Shown here piece after piece: positions 15,056 through 24,422 of a DNA stretch of 42,539 nt. The position numbers and the translations under genes were made by a program. Every line of letters starts with the position of its first letter. Position 1 is the first letter of the stretch. The notes beneath the pieces are model-generated. The model saw only the letters and a list, made by a program, of their open reading frames with translations, searched no databases and was not told the origin of the DNA. This stretch comes from Megasphaera sp. NM10 (lineage in GTDB: Bacteria > Bacillota > Negativicutes > Veillonellales > Megasphaeraceae), in contig NZ_APHY01000066.1 of the NCBI RefSeq assembly GCF_000417505.1, positions 1 through 42,539 on the forward strand, given 5' to 3'.

Positions 15056-16333
15056 TCATTTCAATCCATACCGTTCCATCGGGTCCTGGATGTTCTTGAT
15101 CGGCGTCGACGTCAGGATGATGTCATCGACATAGGGCTCGTTGTGACGCACGACGATGACCAGGGACACGCCTTTCTGATAGGGACTGTCATAGTAATAG
15201 GCGTCGACGGATTTTTCTTTGTCCGGCCCCCATTCAACGCGGTCCGGCCGGCCATATAAGGCCAGGATCGTCGAGACATGATAACCCAGGGTCGCCCCGC
15301 GGCCAGTATAGGCATTATTCGTCAAGAGGAAGACTTTCTGCACGATATTGCGCCGGTCCACTTCGACGCCGTAATCGCCATAGAGCCAGAAGTTGCTGTT
15401 ATTGCGCTTGACCAGGTTGGTCCACATGTTGTACTTGTTCGGCTCGAAAGGCTGGTTGAGGCCAAAACCCATGAGGGTAAAGTCCCGTTCGCCCAGTTTC
15501 ATGCGGTCCGCCGGTTCGTCCCCCGTAATGTACGGCGGCCGCACGGGCATGAGGGCCACGCGTTCGATGCGGCGGTTGCCGATGGCAAAGACGTACATGA
15601 CATCTTTCCGCGGACTTTCATAAGTGAAGTAATAGACATTGGCATCGGCATCGCGCAGGACCGAATCGGGCAGGCCATATTGGCGCAGCAGCACTTCGGC
15701 CGGATATTTCAGGCGTACGTCCCGGCCGATTAGGATGTTCGTCCCAGCCGACAGGAACATCGATTCCGCACCGGGCAGGACGGCTTTGCGCGTATCGGCA
15801 CTGTGGCGCAGGCTGTCAGCCGTCTTGTTGCGGAAAGTAAAGCGCATCTTCAAGTCCTTGTCGTTGTACTGCATGGTCGTATAGTGGGTGCTGCGGGAAA
15901 ACTTCGCCGGCGGCCCAAAAATGCGCTTGACCTTGGCCGGGCTGTCGCCGTGATGGATGCTGCCGATGTAAAAATCACTGGCCTGCAGGGGCGGAATGGT
16001 CAGCGTATCCAGCGAATCGAGGAGGACGCAGTCATCATCCGTCGGTACATGGGCCGTTTCTTTTTTGCTGTCTTTATTCTCTTTGCCGTCTTTATCGGAT
16101 TTATCCGCTTTGCCGGTTTTGTCATCGGACTGGGGCGCGACGGCCTTGATGGCCTTATCGGCGTCCTTCTGGGCAGACGGAACGGTCCCGGCTTTCCCGC
16201 CGGCATCCACTGCGGCTGCAGTGGCAGTCCCGGTCAGGGCCTTTTCCGGCTTTTCAGCTGGTGCCGCCCCCGTTGCCGGCCCCCAGGCCAGGCAGGCAGC
16301 GAAGACCAGCGCAGCCATGGCTGTACATTTCAT
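15056..16333 (-). CDS. Secreted protein with three BamE/SmpA-like repeats
   Basis: The 425-aa protein has a clear signal peptide (MKCTAMAALVFAACLAWG, cleavage near residue 24), then an Ala/Lys/Asp-rich low-complexity linker to about residue 100. Three similar segments follow at about 123-170, 208-255 and 345-405. Each has the pattern helix-(F/Y)G-x-P, then Tyr-rich strands: VKRIFGPP, LLRQYGLPDSV, ILALYGRPDRV. This pattern is reminiscent of BamE/SmpA-like folds found in envelope proteins of diderm bacteria; the assignment is an inference. GGAGG is 6 bases before the ATG. Its start lies just behind the lysS terminator and no own promoter is visible. Confidence 0.6.
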   Translation of the reverse strand: MKCTAMAALVFAACLAWGPATGAAPAEKPEKALTGTATAAAVDAGGKAGTVPSAQKDADKAIKAVAPQSDDKTGKADKSDKDGKENKDSKKETAHVPTDDDCVLLDSLDTLTIPPLQASDFYIGSIHHGDSPAKVKRIFGPPAKFSRSTHYTTMQYNDKDLKMRFTFRNKTADSLRHSADTRKAVLPGAESMFLSAGTNILIGRDVRLKYPAEVLLRQYGLPDSVLRDADANVYYFTYESPRKDVMYVFAIGNRRIERVALMPVRPPYITGDEPADRMKLGERDFTLMGFGLNQPFEPNKYNMWTNLVKRNNSNFWLYGDYGVEVDRRNIVQKVFLLTNNAYTGRGATLGYHVSTILALYGRPDRVEWGPDKEKSVDAYYYDSPYQKGVSLVIVVRHNEPYVDDIILTSTPIKNIQDPMERYGLK

Positions 16334-16358
16334 AGCGTTCCTCCTTCGTAGGATTGAG

Positions 16359-16393
16359 AAAACGGAGCTGTCCAATGAAGACAGCTCCGTTTT
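16359..16393. terminator. Terminator after lysS
   Basis: ACGGAGCTGTC (16362-16372), loop CAATGAA, GACAGCTCCGT (16380-16390), with A and T tracts on both sides. Confidence 0.85.
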
Positions 16394-16395
16394 AC

Positions 16396-16523
16396 GTTGG
16401 TCGCAGGCCGTTCATCGTTTGTCGCAAGGGAGCAAAAATAACAAGCCATCGCGATGAACGATGAACGACGAACGAAAAACTTTTAAGTCAAAGGAATCGT
16501 GCATGATGGCAGAAACCTTCATG
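16396..16523. repeat. Second full copy of the composite intergenic element
   Basis: Plus-strand heptamers GTTGGTC, GCAGGCC, GTTCATC, GTTTGTC (16396-16423). A core that contains GATGGCTT on the minus strand. Then minus-strand heptamers GTTTTTC, GTTCGTC, GTTCATC, GTTCATC (16480 back to 16453). It ends with CATGATGGCAGAA plus CCTTCATG (16502-16523), which differs at one base of 22 from 39420-39441. Confidence 0.75.
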
Positions 16524-16537
16524 GAACCGTCCTTATC

Positions 16538-18049
16538 TTATTTATGCTGTTCCGGGCGGCTCAACGGGAAGAGGAGAACGTCGCGGATAGACGGGCTGTT
16601 GGTCAGGAACATGACCAGTCGGTCAATGCCGATGCCCAGGCCGCCTGTCGGAGGCAGGCCATATTCCAGTGCGCGGCAGTAGTCTTCGTCCATCTGATGC
16701 GCTTCGTCATCGCCGCGTTCCCGTTCCTTCATCTGTTCGATGAAGCGGTTGCGCTGGTCGATGGGATCATTCAATTCCGAGAAGCCATTGGCCAGTTCGC
16801 GGCCATAGATGAAGGCTTCAAAACGATAGGTCAAGAGCGGATTGTCCCGGTCCTGTTTGGTGAGCGGCGAGATTTCCAGGGGATGACCGGTGATGATCGT
16901 CGGCTGGATGAGGTTTTCTTCGACGAATTTTTCAAAGAAAGCGTTGATGATCTTGCCGACGCCATCGTACTGGCCGTATTCAACGTCGTGTTCGTCAGCC
17001 ATCTTGCGGGCCGTTTCGACATCGGTAATGCCTTCAAAGTCAGCACCGCTGAATTTCTTGACGGCTTCGATCATGGTCATGCGGTCCCACGGCGGCGTGA
17101 GGTCGATTTCCTTGTCGATATAGGTCAATTTCATCGTGCCATAGAGCATTTCTGCCAGTTTGGAGACCATGTCTTCCGTAATGTTGATGACGTCTTCCAA
17201 GTCGCCATAAGCCTGGTACAATTCGACCGTCGTGAATTCCGGGTTATGCCGTGTATCGATGCCTTCGTTGCGGAAGCAGCGGTTCATTTCATAGACCCGT
17301 TCCAAGCCGCCGACGAGGAGGCGTTTGAGGTGGAGTTCCGGTGCGATACGCAGGTAGATGTCCATATCGAGGGCGTTGTGATGGGTCTTGAACGGACGGG
17401 CTGCAGCGCCGCCGGCGATGGTATGGAGCATCGGCGTTTCGACTTCCAGGAAGTGGCGGTCATCGAGGTATTTGCGGATGCCCTTGATGATCTTCGACCG
17501 TTTGATGAATGTGTCTTTGACTTCCGGATTGACGATGAGGTCGAGGTAGCGCTGGCGATACCGCGTTTCCTTATCGGTCAGGCCATGGAATTTTTCCGGC
17601 AGCGGACGGAGCGATTTGGACAAGAGGGTCCATTTTTCGACGCGAATCGTCGTTTCGCCCGTATGGGTGACGAAGACTGTCCCTTCGACGCCGACGATAT
17701 CACCGATATCGAGGAGCTTGAATAAATTGTACGATTCTTCACCGAGTACGTCTTTGCGGAAATAGAGCTGGATTTCGCCGCTCAAGTCGCGGAGGACGCA
17801 GAATGCAGTCTTGCCGTGGCGGCGGATGGCCATGAGGCGGCCGGCGACGCTGACGACGGTTTCATTCTTTTCCAGTTCAACGGCGTCATCTTTGACTTCC
17901 TGTGCATGATGATCCCAGTTGTATTTCTGACCGAAGGGATAGACGCCGGCGTCGATGAATTCCTGCATCTTTTCGCGGCGGACCTTCATTTGGTCATTCA
18001 ATTTTTCTTCTTCAATAATGGGCGTTTCTTTTTCTTTCGTGTCCGACAT
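16538..18049 (-). CDS. lysS: Lysyl-tRNA synthetase, class II
   Basis: LysS charges tRNA-Lys in the cytoplasm. The 503-aa protein has an N-terminal OB-fold anticodon domain (about 70-165, VSVAGRLMAIRRHGKTAF) and the class II core: motif 1 around KRSKIIKGIRKYLD, motif 2 FRNEGIDTRHNPEFT and motif 3 GLGIGIDRLVM. Length is normal. It lies 17 bases downstream of greA in the greA-lysS pair common in Firmicutes. Confidence 0.97.
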   Translation of the reverse strand: MSDTKEKETPIIEEEKLNDQMKVRREKMQEFIDAGVYPFGQKYNWDHHAQEVKDDAVELEKNETVVSVAGRLMAIRRHGKTAFCVLRDLSGEIQLYFRKDVLGEESYNLFKLLDIGDIVGVEGTVFVTHTGETTIRVEKWTLLSKSLRPLPEKFHGLTDKETRYRQRYLDLIVNPEVKDTFIKRSKIIKGIRKYLDDRHFLEVETPMLHTIAGGAAARPFKTHHNALDMDIYLRIAPELHLKRLLVGGLERVYEMNRCFRNEGIDTRHNPEFTTVELYQAYGDLEDVINITEDMVSKLAEMLYGTMKLTYIDKEIDLTPPWDRMTMIEAVKKFSGADFEGITDVETARKMADEHDVEYGQYDGVGKIINAFFEKFVEENLIQPTIITGHPLEISPLTKQDRDNPLLTYRFEAFIYGRELANGFSELNDPIDQRNRFIEQMKERERGDDEAHQMDEDYCRALEYGLPPTGGLGIGIDRLVMFLTNSPSIRDVLLFPLSRPEQHK

Positions 18050-18066
18050 GATATTCCTCCTAGGAT

Positions 18067-18555
18067 TTATTCTGCATCAGGCGGCAAGATGCGGTATTTG
18101 ATTTCACCTGCCGGTGCTTTGACGGTAACGATAGCCGGATTGGCAGCATCGATGACCTGGCCGAGGATGGCTTTCCCTACAGGAGATTCATTGGAAATGC
18201 GGCCGTTGAACGGATCGGCTTCTGCCGTACCGACGACGGTGTAATCGAAGCGGTCCCCCGTTTCGGCATCTTCCAGGATGACTTTGGAACCGAGGCGGAC
18301 TTTATCCGAGCCATCATCGGTTTCCTTGATGATCTTAGCCGTGCGGATCTTGGCTTCCAATTCGGCAATACGGCCTTCGATGATGCCCTGTTCATTCTTG
18401 GCGGCATCGTATTCGGCGTTTTCGCTCAAGTCACCGAGGGCGATAGCTTCTTTGATGCGCTGAGAAATTTCAATGCGGCGGACCGATTTCAGTTCATTCA
18501 ATTCATCTTTTAATTTCTGTAACCCTTCCTGGGTAATCAGCGTTTCGTTGGTCAT
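18067..18555 (-). CDS. greA: Transcription elongation factor GreA
   Basis: GreA rescues backtracked RNA polymerase by stimulating cleavage of the nascent RNA. The 162-aa protein shows the N-terminal coiled coil with the acidic tip (GDLSENAEYDAAK) and the C-terminal FKBP-like domain (SPVGKAILGQ). Length is normal. It is the first gene after a consensus promoter and is followed by lysS. Confidence 0.96.
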   Translation of the reverse strand: MTNETLITQEGLQKLKDELNELKSVRRIEISQRIKEAIALGDLSENAEYDAAKNEQGIIEGRIAELEAKIRTAKIIKETDDGSDKVRLGSKVILEDAETGDRFDYTVVGTAEADPFNGRISNESPVGKAILGQVIDAANPAIVTVKAPAGEIKYRILPPDAE

Positions 18556-18624
18556 GATATTCCTGCTCCTCCTGCGATATAATCACGTTTCAATATCATA
18601 TCTTTAATTTATACCGTACTCTTA

Positions 18625-18653
18625 ATTATATGCACATCCGTCCCTTGTGTCAA
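18625..18653 (-). promoter_or_regulatory. Consensus promoter of greA-lysS
   Basis: TTGACA (18648-18653) and TATAAT (18625-18630) on the minus strand, spacer exactly 17: a perfect sigma-70 consensus, just past the dusB stop. The leader is about 65 bases. Confidence 0.85.
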
Positions 18654-18661
18654 TAAAACAG

Positions 18662-19660
18662 CTATGTCCCTGCCCGGCGCGCCTTGTCCATCATGTCGCG
18701 GACGATGGCTCGGAATTCGTCAGCCGAACCGGCCCGGTTGATGCGTTCGCGCAGGGCCGCCGAGCCATAGAGGCCGTGGGTATACCACGAGGCGTGGGAG
18801 CGCATCTCCCGGACGCCGATGTATTCACCTTTATAGGCCAGCAGGGCTTCAAAATGGGACAGCATCTGTTCATAACGTTCCATGGCCGTCGGCGGCGGCA
18901 GGACTTCGCCCGTCGCCAAATAATGGCGTATCTGCGGGAAAATCCAGGGATTGCCCTGAGCGCCGCGGCCGACCATGACGGCACCGCAGCCGGTCTGTTC
19001 CATCAGGGCTGCCGCCGACGGGCCGTCGACGACGTCGCCGTTGCCGATGACCGGGATGGATACGGCATCGACGACGGCCTTGATTTTCTGCCAGTCCGCC
19101 TTGCCGCTATAGAACTGTTCCCGCGTCCGTCCGTGGACGGTGACGGCAGCGGCACCAGCCGCTTCAGCCCGTTTGGCCAGTTCCGGCGCCGTAAAAGAGG
19201 CGTCATCCCAGCCGGTGCGCATCTTGACCGTGACCGGGATGGACACGGCGCCGACGACGGCACGGATGACTTTCTCTGCCAGGGGCAGGTTCTTCATCAA
19301 GGCCGAGCCGTCGCCGTTCTTGACGACTTTCTTGACGGGACAGCCCATATTGATATCGACGATATCGGCACCGGCTTCTTCGACGACGGCCGCTGCCTGG
19401 GCCATGACGTCCGGGTCCGAGCCGAAAATCTGCATGGACAGGGGGTGTTCCCCGTCTTCGATGTGCAGCAGTTCTTCTGTATGCTGGTTGCGGTAGCGGA
19501 TACCCTGGGAACTGACCATTTCCGCGCAGACCAGGGCCGCCCCATAGCGGTGGGCGATGACCCGGTACGGCGCATCACAGACGCCGGCCATAGGGGCCAG
19601 GATGACCGGGGCATCGAGCTCGACCTTGCCGATGGCAAAGGGCTTAACGGTTGCGGTCAT
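18662..19660 (-). CDS. dusB: tRNA-dihydrouridine synthase (DusB type)
   Basis: An FMN-dependent reductase that makes dihydrouridine in tRNA. The TIM-barrel sequence opens with [12 protein letters not shown]; the catalytic Cys is C107 in NMGCPVKK, followed by [12 protein letters not shown]-binding segments [25 protein letters not shown] and GRGAQGNPW are present. The 332-aa length is normal. It overlaps coaX by 17 bases and belongs to the birA-coaX-dusB run. Confidence 0.95.
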   Translation of the reverse strand: MTATVKPFAIGKVELDAPVILAPMAGVCDAPYRVIAHRYGAALVCAEMVSSQGIRYRNQHTEELLHIEDGEHPLSMQIFGSDPDVMAQAAAVVEEAGADIVDINMGCPVKKVVKNGDGSALMKNLPLAEKVIRAVVGAVSIPVTVKMRTGWDDASFTAPELAKRAEAAGAAAVTVHGRTREQFYSGKADWQKIKAVVDAVSIPVIGNGDVVDGPSAAALMEQTGCGAVMVGRGAQGNPWIFPQIRHYLATGEVLPPPTAMERYEQMLSHFEALLAYKGEYIGVREMRSHASWYTHGLYGSAALRERINRAGSADEFRAIVRDMMDKARRAGT

Positions 19661-20408
19661 AAATGATTCTCAACCCTTCCAGGGTCAGCATGGGTTCGAC
19701 GACGTCGATGGCATCCGTAGCCGGAGCGACGATGACGGCCAGGCCGCCCGTAGCGACGACTTTAGCCTTACAGCCCAGTTCCTTGCGCATACGGGCGACG
19801 ATGCCGTCGACTTGGCCGACGAAGCCATAGAAGACGCCGGCCTGCATACTTTCGACGGTATTGCGGCAGATGACCTTATCCGTGCGGACGACTTCGATAC
19901 GCGGCAGTTTCGCCGTGCGCTGGACCAGGGCGTCCGTAGAGATGCCGATGCCCGGGCAGATGGCGCCACCGAGGTACGTCCCTTTCTTGTCGACAGCACA
20001 GAAGGTCGTCGCCGTGCCGAAGTCGATGATGATGACCGGGCCGCCGAATTTTTCATACGCTGCGACGGCGTTGACGATGCGGTCGGCACCGACTTCACGG
20101 GGATTGTCGTATTTGATGTCCATGCCCGTCTTGACACCCGGTCCGATGACCAGCGGCGTCAGGCCGAAATAGCGCTGGCACATGCGTTCCAGCGTGGGCA
20201 TGACCGGCGGTACGACCGACGAAATGATGATGGCATCGATTTCATCGGAGTTGACGCCGTTCAAATAAAAGAGGTTGCGAATGAGGACGCCGTATTCATC
20301 GGTCGTCCGGAGGCGGTTCGTCGATACGCGCCAGTGGTCCATGAGCTCTTTTCCCTTGAAAATGCCCAGGACAATATTTGTATTCCCTACATCAATGACT
20401 AATAGCAT
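19644..20408 (-). CDS. coaX: Type III pantothenate kinase CoaX
   Basis: CoaX phosphorylates pantothenate, the first step of coenzyme A synthesis, and is the feedback-insensitive form. Phosphate-binding motif DVGNTN (6-11) at the N-terminus, [15 protein letters not shown], and DFGTATTF (about 124-131) place it in the ASKHA fold type III family; 254 aa is usual. The ATG follows GGAG by 9 bases. TATAAT occurs in the 86-base gap upstream, without a convincing -35. Confidence 0.95.
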   Translation of the reverse strand: MLLVIDVGNTNIVLGIFKGKELMDHWRVSTNRLRTTDEYGVLIRNLFYLNGVNSDEIDAIIISSVVPPVMPTLERMCQRYFGLTPLVIGPGVKTGMDIKYDNPREVGADRIVNAVAAYEKFGGPVIIIDFGTATTFCAVDKKGTYLGGAICPGIGISTDALVQRTAKLPRIEVVRTDKVICRNTVESMQAGVFYGFVGQVDGIVARMRKELGCKAKVVATGGLAVIVAPATDAIDVVEPMLTLEGLRIIYDRNR

Positions 20409-20494
20409 AACTTTATCTCCTGCCTACTTTAAGTTGATAATACGCCTATTATAATAACAGAGTTTGCCTGTCTTGAATAGTCTTTACGGCTAAA

Positions 20495-21463
20495 TTAAGC
20501 CGGACGGACATGAATATCCCCTGCCATGACGACTTCCACGCCTTCTGGCGTCGCGACGAGGAGATTGCCGTTCTCATCGATATCGACGGCTTTGCCGGAA
20601 AAGGTCTTGTCGATGGATGTGACCGTTACGTCCTGGCCCAACATGCAGGACAGGGCCCGCCATTCGGCCAGGACTGGGGCGAAACCGTCACGGCAGACGG
20701 TCTGGTACAGCCCTTCGATTTCCTTCAGCAGCGTTTCCAGCAGGGCCAGCCGGCTGACGCGGACGCCTTCGCGGGCAAAACTGGTGACGATGGACTGCAA
20801 ATCCTTAGGCAGGTCCTCAGCGGTGATACCCGTATTGACCCCGATACCCATGATGATGTAATTGACCTTTTCCGCCGAACCGTTTAGTTCGGTCAGGATG
20901 CCCACCATCTTGCGGCCCTTGACCAGGATGTCATTAGGCCACTTGATGCCGCAGTCCGTCAGGCCGTGATGGCGGATGGCCCGGGCCACGGCGACGGCAG
21001 CCAGGAGGGTCATCTTGGAGACTTCCATAGGCGGGATGTTAGGCCGCAGGATCAGGGAGAACCAGACGCCCTTGGCAAAAGGCGACAAGAACGAGCGGTT
21101 AATGCGTCCCCGGCCTCCGGTCTGTTCTTCGGCGACGACGATGGTCCCTTCCGGGGCGCCTTCATCGGCCAGCTTCTTGGCGACATTATTCGTCGAATCG
21201 ACGCGTTCCCGGTAGACGATATGACGTCCCACGACTTTCGTCGAAAGCCCTTCTTCGATAGCCTGTTCCGACAGCAGTTCCGGCGCTTCGCGCAGACAAT
21301 ACCCTTTCTTGGTATACGACTCGATGACATAGCCCCGCTGTTTGAGGACGCGGATATGCTTCCATACGGCCGTCCGGGAAATCCCGAGCTGCTCAGAAAT
21401 CTGCTGGCCCGATACGAATTCGTCCTTGTGCTGTATCAAAAAATCGAGAATGTCTTGTCTCAT
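20495..21463 (-). CDS. birA: Bifunctional biotin-[acetyl-CoA-carboxylase] ligase / biotin repressor BirA
   Basis: It attaches biotin to carboxylase carrier domains and, with the N-terminal winged helix (residues about 3-55, VSGQQISEQLGISRTAVWKHI), can repress biotin genes. The ligase core has the biotinyl-AMP loop GGRGR (116-120) and KWPNDI. The 322-aa length is normal for the class II type. ATG at 21463 follows GAGGTGA; the frame extends further upstream without an RBS. A promoter and a leader hairpin lie upstream (21503-21579). Confidence 0.94.
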   Translation of the reverse strand: MRQDILDFLIQHKDEFVSGQQISEQLGISRTAVWKHIRVLKQRGYVIESYTKKGYCLREAPELLSEQAIEEGLSTKVVGRHIVYRERVDSTNNVAKKLADEGAPEGTIVVAEEQTGGRGRINRSFLSPFAKGVWFSLILRPNIPPMEVSKMTLLAAVAVARAIRHHGLTDCGIKWPNDILVKGRKMVGILTELNGSAEKVNYIIMGIGVNTGITAEDLPKDLQSIVTSFAREGVRVSRLALLETLLKEIEGLYQTVCRDGFAPVLAEWRALSCMLGQDVTVTSIDKTFSGKAVDIDENGNLLVATPEGVEVVMAGDIHVRPA

Positions 21464-21502
21464 AGCAATCACCTCTGCCGCTGCCCCTGGCAGCATCCAT
21501 TC

Positions 21503-21527
21503 AAAAAAAAGCGCTACTCCCTAGCGC
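21503..21527 (-). terminator. Leader terminator (possible attenuator) of birA
   Basis: On the minus strand GCGCTA-GGGAG-TAGCGC is followed by T8. It lies between the birA promoter and the birA start, about 40 bases before the ATG. A tiny ATG-CGC-TAG frame preceded by AGGTGA overlaps the stem. It may be an attenuator, or only a back-up terminator for ftsH. Confidence 0.5.
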
Positions 21528-21551
21528 ATAACTCACCTATTCTATGTAGAA

Positions 21552-21579
21552 ATTGTAACATAAACGATAACCCTGTCAA
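21552..21579 (-). promoter_or_regulatory. Promoter of birA
   Basis: TTGACA (21574-21579), 16 bases, TACAAT (21552-21557) on the minus strand. Confidence 0.6.
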
Positions 21580-21587
21580 GGGGAGGT

Positions 21588-21676
21588 TAGGGTTAGTGGC
21601 TCGTGGAGAGCACCACCAAATCCCAGGCGGGTCGCCCACGCGGCGACCCCTACTACAAACTGCAAACTTAATACTC
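21588..21676. repeat. Composite intergenic element with GTAGGGG hairpin
   Basis: Heptamers TTAGGG, TTAGTGG, CTCGTGG at the left. A GTAGGGG-type GC hairpin in the middle (minus strand, GGGGTCGCCGCGTGGGCGACCC). A 24-base stretch at 21653-21676 is the exact reverse complement of 39318-39341; both sit next to a GGCGCTGTC terminator. Confidence 0.75.
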
Positions 21677-21712
21677 AAAAAGGCGCTGTCTTCATGCGAC
21701 AGCGCCTTTTTT
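21677..21712. terminator. Terminator after ftsH
   Basis: GGCGCTGTC (21682-21690), 7-base loop, GACAGCGCC-type right arm (21698-21706), A and T tracts on both sides. Read on the minus strand it is identical, loop included, to the ribBA terminator at 30419-30454. Confidence 0.9.
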
Positions 21713-21718
21713 CACTCT

Positions 21719-23767
21719 CTATTTTTCTTCGTCAGCCTTTTTTTCTTCTTCGTCCTTATCGGTCAGGCCTGTGGTCAGGCCGCCTTTGGGGACAGGGTTT
21801 CCCCAGGGGCTGATCTGTACTTCTGTCTGTTCGGCTTTGGGAGCTGCCGGTGCAGGTGCTTCTTCCTTGACTGTCGGAGCGGCTTCGGAAACGGCTGCTG
21901 TGTCCGGTGTTTCGGCTTCTGCCGTTTCTGCCGGTGTTTCAGCAGCTTCTTTTTTAGCGTCCTGCGGCCCTTCCAAGGTGCCGTATTTGACCAGGTTATC
22001 GACTTGCTGATGATTGATCGTTTCGACTTCCATCAGGGCATTGGCCATATTTTTCAGCGTATCCAGTTGTTCCCGCAACATGTGGAGCACGTCGGCATAG
22101 GCTTCCGATACGGTGTCGTGCATTTCCTTGTCGATGAGTTCGGCTACGCTTTCGCTGTAGTTGCGTTCGTGACCCAGGCTCTTGCCGAGGAAGACCTGGT
22201 CCTGCTGTTCGCCAAAGACCATGGGGCCCAGTTTCGGGCTCATGCCCAGGCGGGTGATCATCTGGCGGGCGATACGGGTGACGCTCTGAAGGTCACCGGA
22301 AGCGCCGCTGCTGATTTCGTTGAAAACGATTTCTTCAGCAGCCCGGCCACCGAGGGCGACGCGGATCTGGGCCAGGTAGTACGACTTCGTTTCATACGAC
22401 CGGTCTTCTTCCGGCAGCATCATGGTATAGCCGCCAGCCCGGCCGCGGGGGATGATGGTGACCTTGTGGACCGGGTCGGCATCAGGCAGGAGATAGGCGA
22501 TGAGGGCGTGGCCCGATTCGTGGACTGCCGTCAGGCGCTTTTCCTTATCGCTGATGACATGGCTGCGGCGTTCCGGACCGAAGCAGACTTTTTCGCTGGC
22601 TTCTTCCAGTTCAGCCATGTTGATGACTTTCTTATTAGCCCGGGCAGCCAGGAGGGCTGCTTCATTGAGCAGGTTGCCCAAGTCGGCACCGGTGAAGCCC
22701 GGCGTCTTCTTGGCGATGACGTCGAGGTCGACATCCTTGCCAAGGGGCTTGCCTTTGGCGTGGACGTCGAGGATAGCCCGGCGGCCGCGCAGGTCCGGCC
22801 GGTCGACGGTGATCTGCCGGTCGAAACGGCCCGGACGGAGAAGCGCCGGGTCGAGGATATCCGGACGGTTGGTCGCAGCGATGGTGATGATGCCTTCGTT
22901 GGAACCGAAGCCATCCATTTCGACCAGGAGCTGGTTCAATGTCTGTTCCCGTTCGTCATGACCGCCGCCAAGGCCAGCACCGCGCTGGCGGCCGACGGCA
23001 TCGATTTCGTCGATGAAGACGATGCAGGGCGCGTTCTTCTTGGCCTGTGTGAACAAATCACGGACACGGGAGGCACCGACGCCGACGAACATTTCGACGA
23101 AGTCGGAACCGCTGATGCTGAAGAAGGGGACACCGGCTTCGCCGGCTACGGCACGAGCCAGGAGGGTCTTGCCGGTCCCCGGAGGGCCGAAGAGGAGCAC
23201 CCCTTTGGGTATCTTGGCGCCAATGGCATTATACTTGCTGGGGTTGCGCAGGAATTCGACGATTTCCGCCAATTCCTCCTTCGCTTCGTCTTCACCAGCA
23301 ACGTCTTTAAAGGTAACCTTGATCTTACCTTCCCCGTGCATCTTGGCATGGCTCTTGCCAAAGTTCATGACCCGGCCGCCGCCGCCTTGGGTCTGCTGCA
23401 TGATGAAGAACCAGATGGCAATGAGGACCAGGATTGGCAGGACTGCTGTCAGCATGTTCATCCACCACGAAGGCTGTTCGGGCGGTTTGGCGATGATGTT
23501 GACATCAGCATCGCGCAGTGCCGGCAAGAGTGCCGAATCGGTCGGGGCATAAGAAGTAAAAGAGGTTCCGTCTTTCAGCTGTCCGACGATAGCGTGGTCG
23601 GCTGTGATCTGGACGGCATCGACTTTTTTCTGCTGCACCTGACTCATGAAATTCGTGTAAGAAATTTCCGATTTATCTGTCTTACTGCTGGTAAAGGCAT
23701 CTATGATCGATACGGCGACGATGATGATGAGTAAGTATAAACTTACATTCCGCACAAATTTACTCAA
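21719..23767 (-). CDS. ftsH: ATP-dependent zinc metalloprotease FtsH
   Basis: A membrane-anchored AAA+ protease that degrades misfolded membrane and regulatory proteins. Two membrane helices (about 8-25 and 105-123) flank an extracytoplasmic domain. Then come Walker A GPPGTGKT (194-201), Walker B VFIDEIDA, the arginine-finger SRH region RPGRFDRQ and the zinc site HESGH (416-420). The Ala/Glu/Pro-rich C-terminal tail is low complexity. The frame begins with a TTG at 23818, but AAGGAG lies 7 bases before a second TTG at 23765-23767, giving 682 aa and a normal N-terminus MSKFVRN. It follows hpt, as is usual. Confidence 0.95.
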   Translation of the reverse strand: MSKFVRNVSLYLLIIIVAVSIIDAFTSSKTDKSEISYTNFMSQVQQKKVDAVQITADHAIVGQLKDGTSFTSYAPTDSALLPALRDADVNIIAKPPEQPSWWMNMLTAVLPILVLIAIWFFIMQQTQGGGGRVMNFGKSHAKMHGEGKIKVTFKDVAGEDEAKEELAEIVEFLRNPSKYNAIGAKIPKGVLLFGPPGTGKTLLARAVAGEAGVPFFSISGSDFVEMFVGVGASRVRDLFTQAKKNAPCIVFIDEIDAVGRQRGAGLGGGHDEREQTLNQLLVEMDGFGSNEGIITIAATNRPDILDPALLRPGRFDRQITVDRPDLRGRRAILDVHAKGKPLGKDVDLDVIAKKTPGFTGADLGNLLNEAALLAARANKKVINMAELEEASEKVCFGPERRSHVISDKEKRLTAVHESGHALIAYLLPDADPVHKVTIIPRGRAGGYTMMLPEEDRSYETKSYYLAQIRVALGGRAAEEIVFNEISSGASGDLQSVTRIARQMITRLGMSPKLGPMVFGEQQDQVFLGKSLGHERNYSESVAELIDKEMHDTVSEAYADVLHMLREQLDTLKNMANALMEVETINHQQVDNLVKYGTLEGPQDAKKEAAETPAETAEAETPDTAAVSEAAPTVKEEAPAPAAPKAEQTEVQISPWGNPVPKGGLTTGLTDKDEEEKKADEEK

Positions 23768-23856
23768 AATATGGCTCCTTTCACTTAGTTTATGATAATG
23801 CTTTTTTATTCCAACCAATACAGTCTTATATTACCACACTTCTTCTAAAGTAACAA

Positions 23857-24396
23857 CTACTTGGAATATACTTCTTCTTTCAAAATGCCAATGTACGGCA
23901 GGTTGCGGTAGCGGCTGTCGTAGTCGAGGCCATAGCCGACGACGAAGGCATCGGGGATTTCAAAGCCGTTGTAATCGACAGGGACTTCGACCTGGCGGCG
24001 GGCCGGCTTGCTGAGGAGGGTTGCCAATTTGACCGAGCGGGCACCCCGTTCCTGGAGCATGGGGACGAGATGGCTCAAGGTGACGCCCGTGTCGATGATG
24101 TCTTCGACGATGAGGACATCTTTATCCTTGACGTCGTTATCTAGGTCCTTGCGGATCTTGAGGACACCTGACGACGTCGTCGACGAACCGTAGCTGGAGC
24201 AGCTCATGAAATCGAAGTAGACCGGGCCGTCGATGCAGCGGGCCAGGTCGGTGAAAAAGGTGACGGCCCCTTTGAGGATGCCGCACATGAGGATGGTCTT
24301 GCCGGCATAATCTTTAGTAATCTGCGCACCCAGTTCGCGGACGCGGGCAGCAATCTGTTCTTCTGTAAATAAAATTTCTTTGATATCCTGATGCAT
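23857..24396 (-). CDS. hpt: Hypoxanthine phosphoribosyltransferase
   Basis: It salvages hypoxanthine (and guanine) with PRPP to give IMP/GMP. PRPP-binding signature VLIVEDIIDTGVTL and the purine-site region DFMSCSSYGSSTTSSG are visible; C-terminal VDYNGFEIPDAFVVGYGLDYD is typical. The length is 179 aa. Start is at 24396 with GGAGG 8 bases upstream; the open frame upstream belongs to tilS DNA. tilS-hpt-ftsH is a conserved Firmicutes trio. Confidence 0.95.
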   Translation of the reverse strand: MHQDIKEILFTEEQIAARVRELGAQITKDYAGKTILMCGILKGAVTFFTDLARCIDGPVYFDFMSCSSYGSSTTSSGVLKIRKDLDNDVKDKDVLIVEDIIDTGVTLSHLVPMLQERGARSVKLATLLSKPARRQVEVPVDYNGFEIPDAFVVGYGLDYDSRYRNLPYIGILKEEVYSK

Positions 24397-24422
24397 CTTG
24401 TTTTCCTCCGTGAAAAAGTGAA

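Noticed and set aside
16499-17725. 408-aa open frame on the plus strand
   Set aside because: Antisense shadow of lysS.
20966-23734. 922-aa open frame on the plus strand
   Set aside because: Antisense to birA and ftsH; its composition is the mirror of their codon bias, with no domain and no RBS.
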